Assembly (NCBI GenBank): GCA_963205525.1
Contig: CAUJJP010000208.1
Coordinates: forward strand, 1 to 19,369
Direction of reading: 5' to 3'
Source of the DNA: Pseudomonadota bacterium
GTDB taxonomy: Bacteria; Pseudomonadota; Gammaproteobacteria; Burkholderiales; Burkholderiaceae
DNA: 19,369 bases
In this document: piece after piece, positions 7,109 to 13,706 of the stretch
Layout: each line of letters begins with the position of its first letter
How positions within the stretch are numbered: the first letter of the stretch is position 1
Made by a program: the position numbers and the translations under genes
The notes under the pieces: generated by a model
What the model saw: only the letters and a program-made list of their open reading frames with translations
Databases searched by the model: none
Told to the model about the DNA's origin: nothing

Positions 7109-7929
7109 GCACCCTGTTTCCTGCCAGCGGCACCGCCGCCAGCGCCCAGCCCGCCGCCGCGGACGAGCTGAGCTTCGACATCACCGACGCCGACTTCGAG
7201 ACCACCCTGGTCGAGCGCTCGATGCAGGTGCCGGTCCTGCTGGACTGCTGGGCCCCCTGGTGCGGCCCCTGCAAGCAGCTCAAGCCCCTGCTCGAGAAGC
7301 TGGTGCAGGCCTACGAGGGCCGCTTCGTGCTGGCCAAGCTCAACACCGACGAGAACCCCCAGCTCGCCGGCATGCTGGGCCTGCGCAGCATCCCGCACGT
7401 GATGCTGTTCAAGGGCGGGCAGCCGGTGGACCAGTTCACCGGTGCCTTGCCCGAGTCGCGCATCCGCGCCTTCCTGGACGCACACGTCGAGTCGCCCTCC
7501 CCCGCCGCCCAGTTGCTGCGCGAGGCGGCCGAGGAAGGCGACCACGCGCGCGCGGTCGAGCTGCTGACCGAGGCGCAGGCCCTGGCACCGCAGGAGCCGG
7601 CGATCGGCAAGGCGCTCGCCGAACGGCAGGCGGCGCTGGCGGCACAGCAGGCCTTCGAGGCGAACCGGCCCGCCGGCGACCCGGTGGCGCTGCGCGCACG
7701 CATCGACGCCGACGCCCGCGACCACGCGGCGCGCTTCGACCTCGCCGCCATCCTCGCCCACGCAGGCGACTTCGGCGCCGCCTTCGAACAGTTGCTGGAA
7801 GTGGTGCTGCGCGACAAGGGCGAGCAGCGCGAGGCCGCGCGCGTGCGCATGGTCGAGTGGTTCGGCCTGTGCACCGACACCGAGCAGGTGGACCGCGCGC
7901 GGCGCCGGCTCTCGATGTACCTGAACTGA
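7105..7929 (+). CDS. cnoX: Thioredoxin-domain co-chaperone CnoX (YbbN)
   Basis: CnoX binds unfolding proteins under oxidative (hypochlorous acid) stress, protects their cysteines and hands them to GroEL or DnaK. The 274-residue product has a thioredoxin domain at about 22-130 with the active site WCGPC at 52-56 (Cys53 and Cys56). A C-terminal TPR-like helical region (about 133-274) follows, with the family pattern of two repeat pairs. Length and order match YbbN. Unlike E. coli YbbN, which lacks a canonical CXXC, this copy has an intact CGPC and should be redox-active, as in the Caulobacter homologue. Its ATG overlaps the SDR stop, and gloA follows 12 bp later. A plain thioredoxin is excluded by the long C-terminus. 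Confidence 0.92.
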   Translation: MSTLFPASGTAASAQPAAADELSFDITDADFETTLVERSMQVPVLLDCWAPWCGPCKQLKPLLEKLVQAYEGRFVLAKLNTDENPQLAGMLGLRSIPHVMLFKGGQPVDQFTGALPESRIRAFLDAHVESPSPAAQLLREAAEEGDHARAVELLTEAQALAPQEPAIGKALAERQAALAAQQAFEANRPAGDPVALRARIDADARDHAARFDLAAILAHAGDFGAAFEQLLEVVLRDKGEQREAARVRMVEWFGLCTDTEQVDRARRRLSMYLN

Positions 7930-7941
7930 GGAAAGCGGACG

Positions 7942-8352
7942 ATGAGAATCCTGCACACCATGCTGCGCGTCGGCGACCTGCAGCGCTCGATCCGCTTCTA
8001 CACCGAGGTCATGGGGATGACGCTGCTGCGCACGAGCGAGAACCCGGCGCACAAGTACTCGCTGGCCTTTCTCGGCTACGGCGCCAACCCCGAGCACGCC
8101 GAGCTGGAGCTGACCTACAACTGGGGCGTCGAGCACTACGAGATCGGCAGCGCCTACGGTCACATCGCGATCGGTGTGGCCGACGCCTACGCCGCCTGCG
8201 ACCGCATACGCGCTGCCGGCGGCGCCGTCACGCGCGAAGCCGGGCCGGTCATGGGTGGCAGCACGGTGATCGCCTTCGTCACCGACCCGGACGGCTACAA
8301 GGTCGAGCTGATACAGCGCGAGCCCGCCAGCGGCGGCGTCGGTCTGGGCTGA
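7942..8352 (+). CDS. gloA: Lactoylglutathione lyase (glyoxalase I)
   Basis: GloA isomerises the hemithioacetal of methylglyoxal and glutathione to S-lactoylglutathione. The 136-residue length is standard. The four metal ligands of the E. coli enzyme are conserved at the same positions: His5, Glu56 (LELTYN), His74 (GHIAI) and Glu122 (KVELIQ). The short form and ligand set indicate the Ni/Co-dependent bacterial class. A GAGGA lies before the ATG, and the gene starts 12 bp after cnoX, so it is the third gene of the SDR-cnoX-gloA operon. The upstream MBL-fold protein at 5200-6153 might look like a glyoxalase II partner but lies outside this operon. Confidence 0.97.
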   Translation: MRILHTMLRVGDLQRSIRFYTEVMGMTLLRTSENPAHKYSLAFLGYGANPEHAELELTYNWGVEHYEIGSAYGHIAIGVADAYAACDRIRAAGGAVTREAGPVMGGSTVIAFVTDPDGYKVELIQREPASGGVGLG

Positions 8353-8440
8353 GGCGCCGCGGATCACGGCGGCAGCGCAGCGCTCGCGCGCGGCTGCGTG
8401 CCGGCAAGACGTCGAAACCGGCAAGGTCTGGCCGGCGGCC

Positions 8441-8455
8441 GACAATGGCTGCATG
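8441..8455 (+). promoter_or_regulatory. Probable -10 element directly before the chaC start
   Basis: GACAAT at 8441-8446 lies six bases before the ATG at 8453, with no Shine-Dalgarno sequence between. A transcript from it would begin at or within a base or two of the start codon. No clear -35 is visible. The same arrangement occurs at pdxH, the SLC13-type gene and the lysR gene. Confidence 0.4.
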
Positions 8456-9262
8456 ACGACAAGCCCGGATGGTCCGGTGTCACTCCAAGGCCTGGCCCCT
8501 GCACTCGACCTCGACAGCCTGCTGCGGGCACGCCAGGAGCGCTTCGGCCGCTGTCGCGAGCTGTGGGTGTTCGGCTACGCATCGCTGATCTGGCGCCCCG
8601 AGTTCGAAACCGCAGAGCGTCGGCCGGCGCGCGTGCACGGCTGGCACCGCGCGCTGCGCATGCGCTCGCGCGTGAACCGCGGCACGCCCGAGCTGCCGGG
8701 GCTGGTGTTTGCACTGCTGTCTGGCGGCGCCTGCCGCGGCGAGGTGCACCGCATGCCGGCGCGGCACGCCGAGCGGGAGCTGGCGCGCCTGTGGGAGCGC
8801 GAGATGCCCACCGGCGTCTACACCCCGCGCTGGCTGCCCTGCCACACGCCGGCCGGCGTGGTGCCCGGCCTGGCCTTCACCCTGGCGCGCCGCCACGAGG
8901 CCTGCCTGGACCGACTGAGCGATGAGCAGTTGCTGCCCATCCTGCGCCACGCGCGCGGCCGCTACGGCAGCACCCTGGACTACCTGGTGCGCACCGCGCT
9001 GGCGCTGCGCGAACGTGGCATCCTCGACCGCGAGATCGAGCGCCTGATGCGCCTGGCGGCCGGCGCCGGCCTGCTCGAACCGGCGGATCCGACGCCAGCG
9101 GCTGCCGACGCGGCTGCCGACGCGGGTGCTCAGCCGGCGTTGTCGGACTTCCCCGCTTCAGGGTCCTGCGCTGCCGCGCTGCGCACCAGGGCCAAGTCGG
9201 CTTCGGTGTCCACGTCGAGCAGCACACCGGGGTCGTCGACGTCGACCGCCGCCGCCGGGTAG
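8453..9262 (+). CDS. chaC: Gamma-glutamylcyclotransferase of the ChaC family
   Basis: ChaC enzymes cleave glutathione to 5-oxoproline and cysteinylglycine. The N-terminal half has the substrate loop FGYASLIW (40-47), the WHRALRMRS block and the LWEREMPTGVY region with the likely catalytic Glu117. The core ends near residue 206. The remaining roughly 63 residues are low-complexity Ala, Ser and Thr and are largely encoded opposite the 3' end of the convergent nucleotidyltransferase gene, so this tail is probably not a conserved domain. No in-frame stop occurs before 9262. E. coli ChaC has 231 residues; this one has 269. The start at 8453 follows a -10-like hexamer and has no ribosome-binding site. 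Confidence 0.88.
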   Translation: MTTSPDGPVSLQGLAPALDLDSLLRARQERFGRCRELWVFGYASLIWRPEFETAERRPARVHGWHRALRMRSRVNRGTPELPGLVFALLSGGACRGEVHRMPARHAERELARLWEREMPTGVYTPRWLPCHTPAGVVPGLAFTLARRHEACLDRLSDEQLLPILRHARGRYGSTLDYLVRTALALRERGILDREIERLMRLAAGAGLLEPADPTPAAADAAADAGAQPALSDFPASGSCAAALRTRAKSASVSTSSSTPGSSTSTAAAG

Positions 9263-9753
9263 CGCGCCAGCAGGCGTCGGCCGCCGGCTTCGCCTTCGAG
9301 CTCGATCAGCTCCGAGAACAGCTCGGCCGCAAACCCCTGAGGGTGGCAGGCACGACCCTGGTATTGCGCATAGGCCACCGGATGCTCGGCCAGTGCCAGG
9401 CCGACGGCGCTCAGGGTCTGCGGGCGCACCAGCGGCATGTCGGCCGGCAGCACGACCCAGCCCGCCGCGCCCGCCTGCGCGGCCACGCCAGCGGCGATCG
9501 AGTGGCCCAGCCCGCGCGCCGCGTCGCTCTCGGCCAGCACCACCAGCTCGCTCGCTGGCAGCCGCGACAGCGCCAGGGCCAGCAGCGGCGGTGTCAAGAC
9601 CACGCTCACCGGCCAGCCGGTGCGCAGCGCGTTGTCCAGGGTCGATTCCAGCACGCTGTGCGCGCCCAGCCGCTGCATCAGCTTGTGCCCCCCGGCACCG
9701 AAGCGCCGGCCGGGGCCGGCGGCGAGGACGACGATGGTCGGTGGGTACTGCAT
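9130..9753 (-). CDS. MobA/MocA-like nucleotidyltransferase
   Basis: This 207-residue protein belongs to the molybdenum-cofactor nucleotidyltransferase group (MobA, MocA). These enzymes transfer CMP or GMP to molybdopterin. The signature LAAGPGRRFGAGGHK spans residues 10-24, with Lys24 in the expected site. The metal-binding block LPADMPLV and the C-terminal DVDDPGVLLDVDTEADL are also family-like. MocA is favoured over MobA by the overall pattern, but other sugar or cofactor nucleotidyltransferases are possible. No molybdoenzyme lies nearby. The gene converges on chaC, and their ends overlap by 133 bases. The ATG at 9753 lacks a clear ribosome-binding site. It is divergent from pdxH, 113 bp away. 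Confidence 0.85.
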   Translation of the reverse strand: MQYPPTIVVLAAGPGRRFGAGGHKLMQRLGAHSVLESTLDNALRTGWPVSVVLTPPLLALALSRLPASELVVLAESDAARGLGHSIAAGVAAQAGAAGWVVLPADMPLVRPQTLSAVGLALAEHPVAYAQYQGRACHPQGFAAELFSELIELEGEAGGRRLLARYPAAAVDVDDPGVLLDVDTEADLALVRSAAAQDPEAGKSDNAG

Positions 9754-9854
9754 GGGGCGACACTGCGAGCCGCCCGAGGATCACCGCCAGCCCGGCGTGT
9801 CGACAGTGGGAGCTTCCATTACGTTCAAGCCCCTAAGGGATGAGCCGTAGTTTC

Positions 9855-9869
9855 TATACTGGCGCGATG
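9855..9869 (+). promoter_or_regulatory. Probable -10 element directly before the pdxH start
   Basis: TATACT at 9855-9860 lies six bases before the ATG at 9867. Transcription would start essentially at the A of the start codon, giving a leaderless mRNA. No Shine-Dalgarno sequence is present and no good -35 is seen. This also argues for 9867 over the in-frame ATG at 9840, which would lie upstream of the promoter. Confidence 0.5.
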
Positions 9870-10502
9870 GACATCGCCGACCTGCGCAAGAGCTACGAAC
9901 GCGACAAGCTCGACGAGGAGCACGCCGAGAGCGACCCGCTGCGCCAGTTCCAGCGTTGGCTGCAGCAGGCGCTGGATGGTCAGATCCCCGAACCCACGGC
10001 GATGACGCTGGCCACCGTGGGCGAGGACGGCCGGCCGTCGACGCGTGTCGTGCTCGTCAAGGGCGTCGATGCGCGCGGACTCGTCTGGTACACCAACTAC
10101 CACAGCCGCAAGGGGCGCGAGCTGCAGGCCAACGCCTTCGGCGCGCTGCAGTTCCACTGGGTCGAGCTCGAGCGCGTGGTGCGCATCGAGGGTCGGGTCG
10201 AGCGCATCAGCGACGCCGAGTCCGACGCCTACTACGCGAGCCGGCCGCTGGACTCGCGCATCGGCGCCTGGGCCTCGCCGCAAAGCGAGGTCATCGCCTC
10301 GCGCGCGACGCTGGTGGCGAACGCGGCCCAGGTCTCGGCACGCTACCTGCTGAACCCGCCGCGGCCGCCGCACTGGGGTGGCTTTCGGCTGCTGCCCGAT
10401 CGCTGGGAATTCTGGCAGGGCCGCAAGAGCCGGCTGCACGACCGGCTGCGCTACCGGCTCGCGCCGGGCGGCGCCTGGACCCTGGAGCGGCTCGCGCCGT
10501 AA
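9867..10502 (+). CDS. pdxH: Pyridoxamine 5'-phosphate oxidase
   Basis: PdxH is the FMN enzyme that oxidises pyridoxine or pyridoxamine 5'-phosphate to pyridoxal 5'-phosphate, the last step of vitamin B6 synthesis and salvage. The 211-residue product matches the family length (E. coli 218). The N-terminus reads [17 protein letters not shown]. The core has [20 protein letters not shown] and the FMN region YHSRKGREL. The end has the RLHDRLRY block with its substrate-binding Arg and His. The start at 9867 is chosen because it gives the family-like N-terminus and lies just after a TATACT. The gene converges with msrA, 43 bp between stops. Confidence 0.96.
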   Translation: MDIADLRKSYERDKLDEEHAESDPLRQFQRWLQQALDGQIPEPTAMTLATVGEDGRPSTRVVLVKGVDARGLVWYTNYHSRKGRELQANAFGALQFHWVELERVVRIEGRVERISDAESDAYYASRPLDSRIGAWASPQSEVIASRATLVANAAQVSARYLLNPPRPPHWGGFRLLPDRWEFWQGRKSRLHDRLRYRLAPGGAWTLERLAP

Positions 10503-10545
10503 TCGATTCCTCGAGTCTGGCTGGCGGCGCGCCCCGGGGCCGCGA

Positions 10546-11079
10546 TCAGCCCGCCCTCAGGTGGCGGGCGAAACTGTGGCGGAACTTCTCGACCTTGGGC
10601 GCGACGACGAAGGCGCAATAGCCCTGGCCGGGGTGCTGGGCGAAGTAGTGCTGGTGGTAGGCCTCCGCCGGCCAGTAGTTGTGCAACTGCTCGACCTCGG
10701 TCACCACCGCCCCGCCGCAGGCGGCGTCGACCTCGGCGCGCACTTCATCGATCACCTCGCGCTGCGCGGCCTCGTGCCAGTAGATGGCCGAACGGTACTG
10801 GCTGCCGACGTCGTTGCCCTGGCGGTCCAGGGTGGTCGGGTCGTGGATGCTGAAGAAGATCTCCAGGATCTCGCGCAGCGAGATGCGTGCAGCGTCGAAC
10901 TCCACGCGCACGACCTCGGCGTGACCGGTCTCGCCGCTGCACACCTGCTCGTAGCTCGGCCTTTCGCTGCGGCCGTTGCTGTAGCCCGATTCCACTGCGA
11001 CGACGCCTTCGACCAGCTCGTACACCGCTTCCAGGCACCAGAAACAACCGCCTGCCAGCGTGATGCTTTGTGTTGCCAT
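10546..11079 (-). CDS. msrA: Peptide methionine (S)-S-oxide reductase
   Basis: MsrA reduces the S epimer of methionine sulfoxide in proteins, repairing oxidative damage with thioredoxin as reductant. The 177-residue product has the catalytic motif GGCFWC at 10-15 (nucleophile Cys12) and the GYSNG block. The GETGHAE motif follows at 49-55, and the YWPAEAYHQHYF segment lies near the C-terminus. The ATG at 11079 is preceded by a strong AAGGAGG. GATAAT on the minus strand (11105-11110) is a plausible -10. The gene is divergent from a YdcF-family gene and converges on pdxH. It adds to a local set of redox-repair functions. Confidence 0.97.
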   Translation of the reverse strand: MATQSITLAGGCFWCLEAVYELVEGVVAVESGYSNGRSERPSYEQVCSGETGHAEVVRVEFDAARISLREILEIFFSIHDPTTLDRQGNDVGSQYRSAIYWHEAAQREVIDEVRAEVDAACGGAVVTEVEQLHNYWPAEAYHQHYFAQHPGQGYCAFVVAPKVEKFRHSFARHLRAG

Positions 11080-11104
11080 GCGTGGCCTCCTTACACTGCG
11101 CCGC

Positions 11105-11110
11105 ATTATC
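11105..11110 (-). promoter_or_regulatory. Probable -10 element of msrA
   Basis: Read on the minus strand this is GATAAT, 25 bases before the msrA ATG, with AAGGAGG between. The leader would be about 18 bases, a conventional arrangement that contrasts with the leaderless-looking starts elsewhere in the window. Confidence 0.45.
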
Positions 11111-11131
11111 GGCACCGGCAGCGCGCCAGAC

Positions 11132-11941
11132 GTGAACGACCTCATCGTCAGCTTCGGCCTCGAGGGCTGGAAGCCCATCATCTCGGCCCTGCTGCTGCCG
11201 CCGCTGCCGCTGCTGCTGCTGATCCTGGCCGGCGCACGGCTGATGTTCCGCCAGCGCCTGCTCGCCTGGGCCCTGATCCTCTTGTCCTGCGCGGCGCTGT
11301 GGACGATCGCCACCCCGGCATTCGGCAAGTGGATGCGCGCCACCGTGTTCCCGGTGCCGGCGGCCCTGGGCGCCGAGCGCATCGCCGAGATGCGGCGCCA
11401 GACCACGCCCACCGCCATCGTGGTGCTGGGCGGCGGCCGGCGCGAACTGGCGCCCGAGTACGGCGTCTCCAGCCTCAGCCTGCTCGGGCTCGAGCGGCTG
11501 CGCTACGCCACCTGGCTGGCGCGCCAGACGCGCTGGCCCATGCTGTTCAGCGGCGGTCTGGGCCATGGCAGCAAGCCCGGCGCGACCGAGGCCGAGATCG
11601 CAGCCCGCATCGCCGAGCGCGAGTTCGGCCAGCCCATACGCTGGCTGGAGGACCGCTCGCGCGACACCACCGAGAACGCCTTGCTCTCGGTACCGCTGCT
11701 GCGTGAGCACGGCGTACAGCGCATCGTGCTGGTGACGCACGACCTGCACATGCGGCGCGCGCTGCGCGCCTTCGAACGTGCGGCGCAGCGCGACGGGATG
11801 GCGCTGCAGATCGTGCCGGCGCCGGTGGGCCTGCAGCCGGCGCACCACTGGGAATCGATGGATTTCCTGCCCGGCCGCCAGGGCTGGTTCGACAGCCAGG
11901 TCCTGCTGCACGAGATGTTCGGCTACTGGCTGGGCGCCTGA
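11132..11941 (+). CDS. YdcF/SanA-type (DUF218) membrane protein
   Basis: The protein has two N-terminal membrane helices (about 16-38 and 43-62) and a DUF218 domain with AIVVLGGG at 95-102, LFSGGLGHGS, the DTTENA block and VTHDLHMRRA. Such proteins (YdcF, SanA, ElyC) are linked to envelope integrity and peptidoglycan-precursor metabolism; the enzymatic activity is not established. The start is uncertain. The frame is open from 11060, and an ATG at 11078 would overlap the divergent msrA start. The GTG at 11132 avoids that overlap and gives 269 residues. ElyC-like is the closest architecture, with two membrane spans and then the domain. It converges with the PDZ-containing gene, 23 bp between stops. 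Confidence 0.85.
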   Translation: MNDLIVSFGLEGWKPIISALLLPPLPLLLLILAGARLMFRQRLLAWALILLSCAALWTIATPAFGKWMRATVFPVPAALGAERIAEMRRQTTPTAIVVLGGGRRELAPEYGVSSLSLLGLERLRYATWLARQTRWPMLFSGGLGHGSKPGATEAEIAARIAEREFGQPIRWLEDRSRDTTENALLSVPLLREHGVQRIVLVTHDLHMRRALRAFERAAQRDGMALQIVPAPVGLQPAHHWESMDFLPGRQGWFDSQVLLHEMFGYWLGA

Positions 11942-11964
11942 GCGCTGGGTTCGATCGCTGCGGT

Positions 11965-13116
11965 TCAGCGCACCGGCAGCACCAGCGGCTGGCGTCTGGC
12001 CTCCTCCTGGGCGCGCTGCTCGGCGGCCTCGGCCTCGGCGGCAGCGCGTGATTGCGCCGCCTGCATCGCCTGTAGCCTCTGTGCGTGCTCTTTCGCGTTG
12101 GACAGCCGCAGGGCGTCCATGCGCAGGGCGTCGATGTCCAGCCCGAGCTCGGCACAGCGTTCGACGAAGCGCCAGCCGGCGTTCGCGTCGCCGCCCATCG
12201 CCGCCACCACTTCGTTGGCGAACAGATCGGCGCTGCCGGCCACGCTGTCGACCGCGATCGCGCGCTCGGCCTGCTGTTCGGCGGCCGTCAGCAGCATGCC
12301 CGCGCCCGGCACCGCGGCGGCGAGGATCTTGCCGACCACGAAGACACTGGCCACGTGATCGGACTCGCGTGCGCGCCCCAGCGCCCGCTCGCTGGCCTGG
12401 AAGTAGGTGCCGAAGGCGGCCAGCCAGCGGAACTCGTCGCGGCTGCGCGCCTCCAGCATGGCGTTGGCCGGGATCTTCACGCGCTGCGCACCCTGGCGCG
12501 CCAGCCGCGCGGGCTCGTGGTCGAAGCCGCTGGCGGTGACGCTGCCGGCACAGCCGGTCTGGGTATCCACGCGCAGCTTGCGCCCGTCCTGCAGCGTGAT
12601 CGTCATCGGCTGGCCGCTGCGTGCCTCCTCGCGTGCGCGCAGCATCACATCCCAGAATGGCTGTTCGTCGTTGGACCACGGCAGGGCGCCGCGCAGCAAA
12701 GCGCCAAGCTCCATCCGGGTGCCGCCACGCGGCAGCGCACGGCCGTTCAGCGCCACCACCACGTCGCCCAGGCGCAGCTCGTCGGGCGCGCCTTCGTCCA
12801 GCCAGGCGACGCGCCACTGCTCGTCCATGCCGGTGACCTCGCGGTACAAGGCCAGCTCGTCGGACGACAGCCGGCGCGCCACGGTCGCCAGCGACCAGAG
12901 CACGAAGGGTTCGATCTCGGTCGTGGCGTCGCACAGCAGCTCGGCGCTCCAGGCGACCTGGATCGCCGCCGCCCGGAAGCGGATCTCGCGTTCGAAGCGG
13001 GTCTGGAAGACCTCGCGCATGAAGTCCTTGGGGTCGTAGGCGGGCGGCGCCGTCGGCTGCGCCTGGCCGGCCGCGGCCAGCAGCACCAGCAGCAGGGCAA
13101 GCCAGCGCACGCGCAT
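11965..13116 (-). CDS. Secreted PDZ-containing protein resembling an M48-family peptidase without its HExxH
   Basis: The 383-residue product has a signal peptide (about 1-20, ending AAAGQAQ) and a conserved-looking N-terminal block YDPKDFMREVFQTRFEREIR (27-46). A PDZ-like strand follows (about 102-127, WLDEGAPDELRLGDVVVALN). The second half (about 210-330) has the layout of secreted M48-type peptidases: IPANAML, a helix, then ADLFANEVVAAMGG, then a helix ending GLDIDAL. Where such peptidases carry HExxH, around 229-246, this one reads FRWLAAFGTYFQAS with no metal ligands. A charged Ala/Glu/Gln coiled region (about 340-377) closes it. I infer a periplasmic non-catalytic relative. The ATG at 13116 overlaps the DUF456 stop by one base (TGATG), so the two are coupled. 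Function unknown. Confidence 0.75.
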   Translation of the reverse strand: MRVRWLALLLVLLAAAGQAQPTAPPAYDPKDFMREVFQTRFEREIRFRAAAIQVAWSAELLCDATTEIEPFVLWSLATVARRLSSDELALYREVTGMDEQWRVAWLDEGAPDELRLGDVVVALNGRALPRGGTRMELGALLRGALPWSNDEQPFWDVMLRAREEARSGQPMTITLQDGRKLRVDTQTGCAGSVTASGFDHEPARLARQGAQRVKIPANAMLEARSRDEFRWLAAFGTYFQASERALGRARESDHVASVFVVGKILAAAVPGAGMLLTAAEQQAERAIAVDSVAGSADLFANEVVAAMGGDANAGWRFVERCAELGLDIDALRMDALRLSNAKEHAQRLQAMQAAQSRAAAEAEAAEQRAQEEARRQPLVLPVR

Positions 13117-13688
13117 CAGAAGACCAGCGCGACCAGGAACAGCCCGACCATGGTGAAGGCCAGCACCAGCTTGGCGAGCATGCCCAGCATCATGCCCAGC
13201 CAGGTCGCGGTACCGACCTTCAGCGCCTGGCGGTGGTCGCGCCGCGCCAGGTACTCGCCCGCCGCGGCGCCCAGCAGCGGCATGAAGAGCACCCCGACCA
13301 GCCCCAGCAGCAGGCCCGCCACGGTGCCCAGCGCGGCGCCTATGAGGGCCTGCCGGCTGGCGCCAGCCTTCTTCGCCCCCAGCAGCGCCGCCACGTAGTC
13401 GAGCACCCAGGCGAGCACCGCGAGCGCGCCGATCAGGCCCAGCGTCAGAGCGCCGACACGCTGGAAGTCGTCTATCCAGGCACCCAGCACGATGCCCGCG
13501 AGTACCAGCGCAGTGCCCGGCAGGGCCGGCAGCACGGTGCCGGCGAGGCCCGTGACGATGAGCGCTGCACTGAGCAGCCAGAGCCAGAACGAGGGGTCCA
13601 ACGGCAGTCCTGCGTCGATTGCAGCGGCGCCGCCGATCGGCGCCGTGCGAGCACGGGAGGATACGGGCAGCGTCCCGCGTGGCCGCAT
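13116..13688 (-). CDS. DUF456 family membrane protein
   Basis: DUF456 proteins are small inner-membrane proteins of unknown function. Here about five hydrophobic segments are visible. They include the family-like VTGLAGTVLPALPGTALVLAG, WVLDYVAALLGAKKAGAS and a glycine-zipper stretch (GAALGTVAGLLLGLVGVLFM) followed by GAAAGEYLARRD. From the ATG at 13688 the product is 190 residues, but its first 30 residues are poorly hydrophobic and unlike the family. A TTG at 13601 would start LDPSFWLW and is a real alternative. The gene is divergent from the SLC13-type gene with only 15 bp between the ATGs. It is upstream of and coupled to the PDZ-containing gene. Confidence 0.85.
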   Translation of the reverse strand: MRPRGTLPVSSRARTAPIGGAAAIDAGLPLDPSFWLWLLSAALIVTGLAGTVLPALPGTALVLAGIVLGAWIDDFQRVGALTLGLIGALAVLAWVLDYVAALLGAKKAGASRQALIGAALGTVAGLLLGLVGVLFMPLLGAAAGEYLARRDHRQALKVGTATWLGMMLGMLAKLVLAFTMVGLFLVALVF

Positions 13689-13689
13689 G

Positions 13690-13706
13690 CACAATCGCCG
13701 CCGATG
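13690..13706 (+). promoter_or_regulatory. Probable -10 element just before the SLC13-type gene start
   Basis: CACAAT at 13690-13695 lies eight bases before the ATG at 13704, with no Shine-Dalgarno sequence. The expected transcript start is within about two bases of the ATG. The site falls inside the 15-bp gap to the divergent DUF456 start, if that gene begins at 13688. Confidence 0.35.

Noticed and set aside
9840..9866. Upstream ATG for pdxH
   Set aside because: It precedes the TATACT hexamer and adds nine residues unlike PdxH. The ATG at 9867 fits better.
11060..11131. N-terminal extension of the YdcF-family protein
   Set aside because: It would overlap the divergent msrA start and its ribosome-binding site, and adds no family-like residues. 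The GTG at 11132 is preferred.
10745..12934. Long minus-strand open frame across the YdcF and msrA region
   Set aside because: It is a shadow of the YdcF-type gene, msrA and the PDZ-containing gene, with no recognisable motif.
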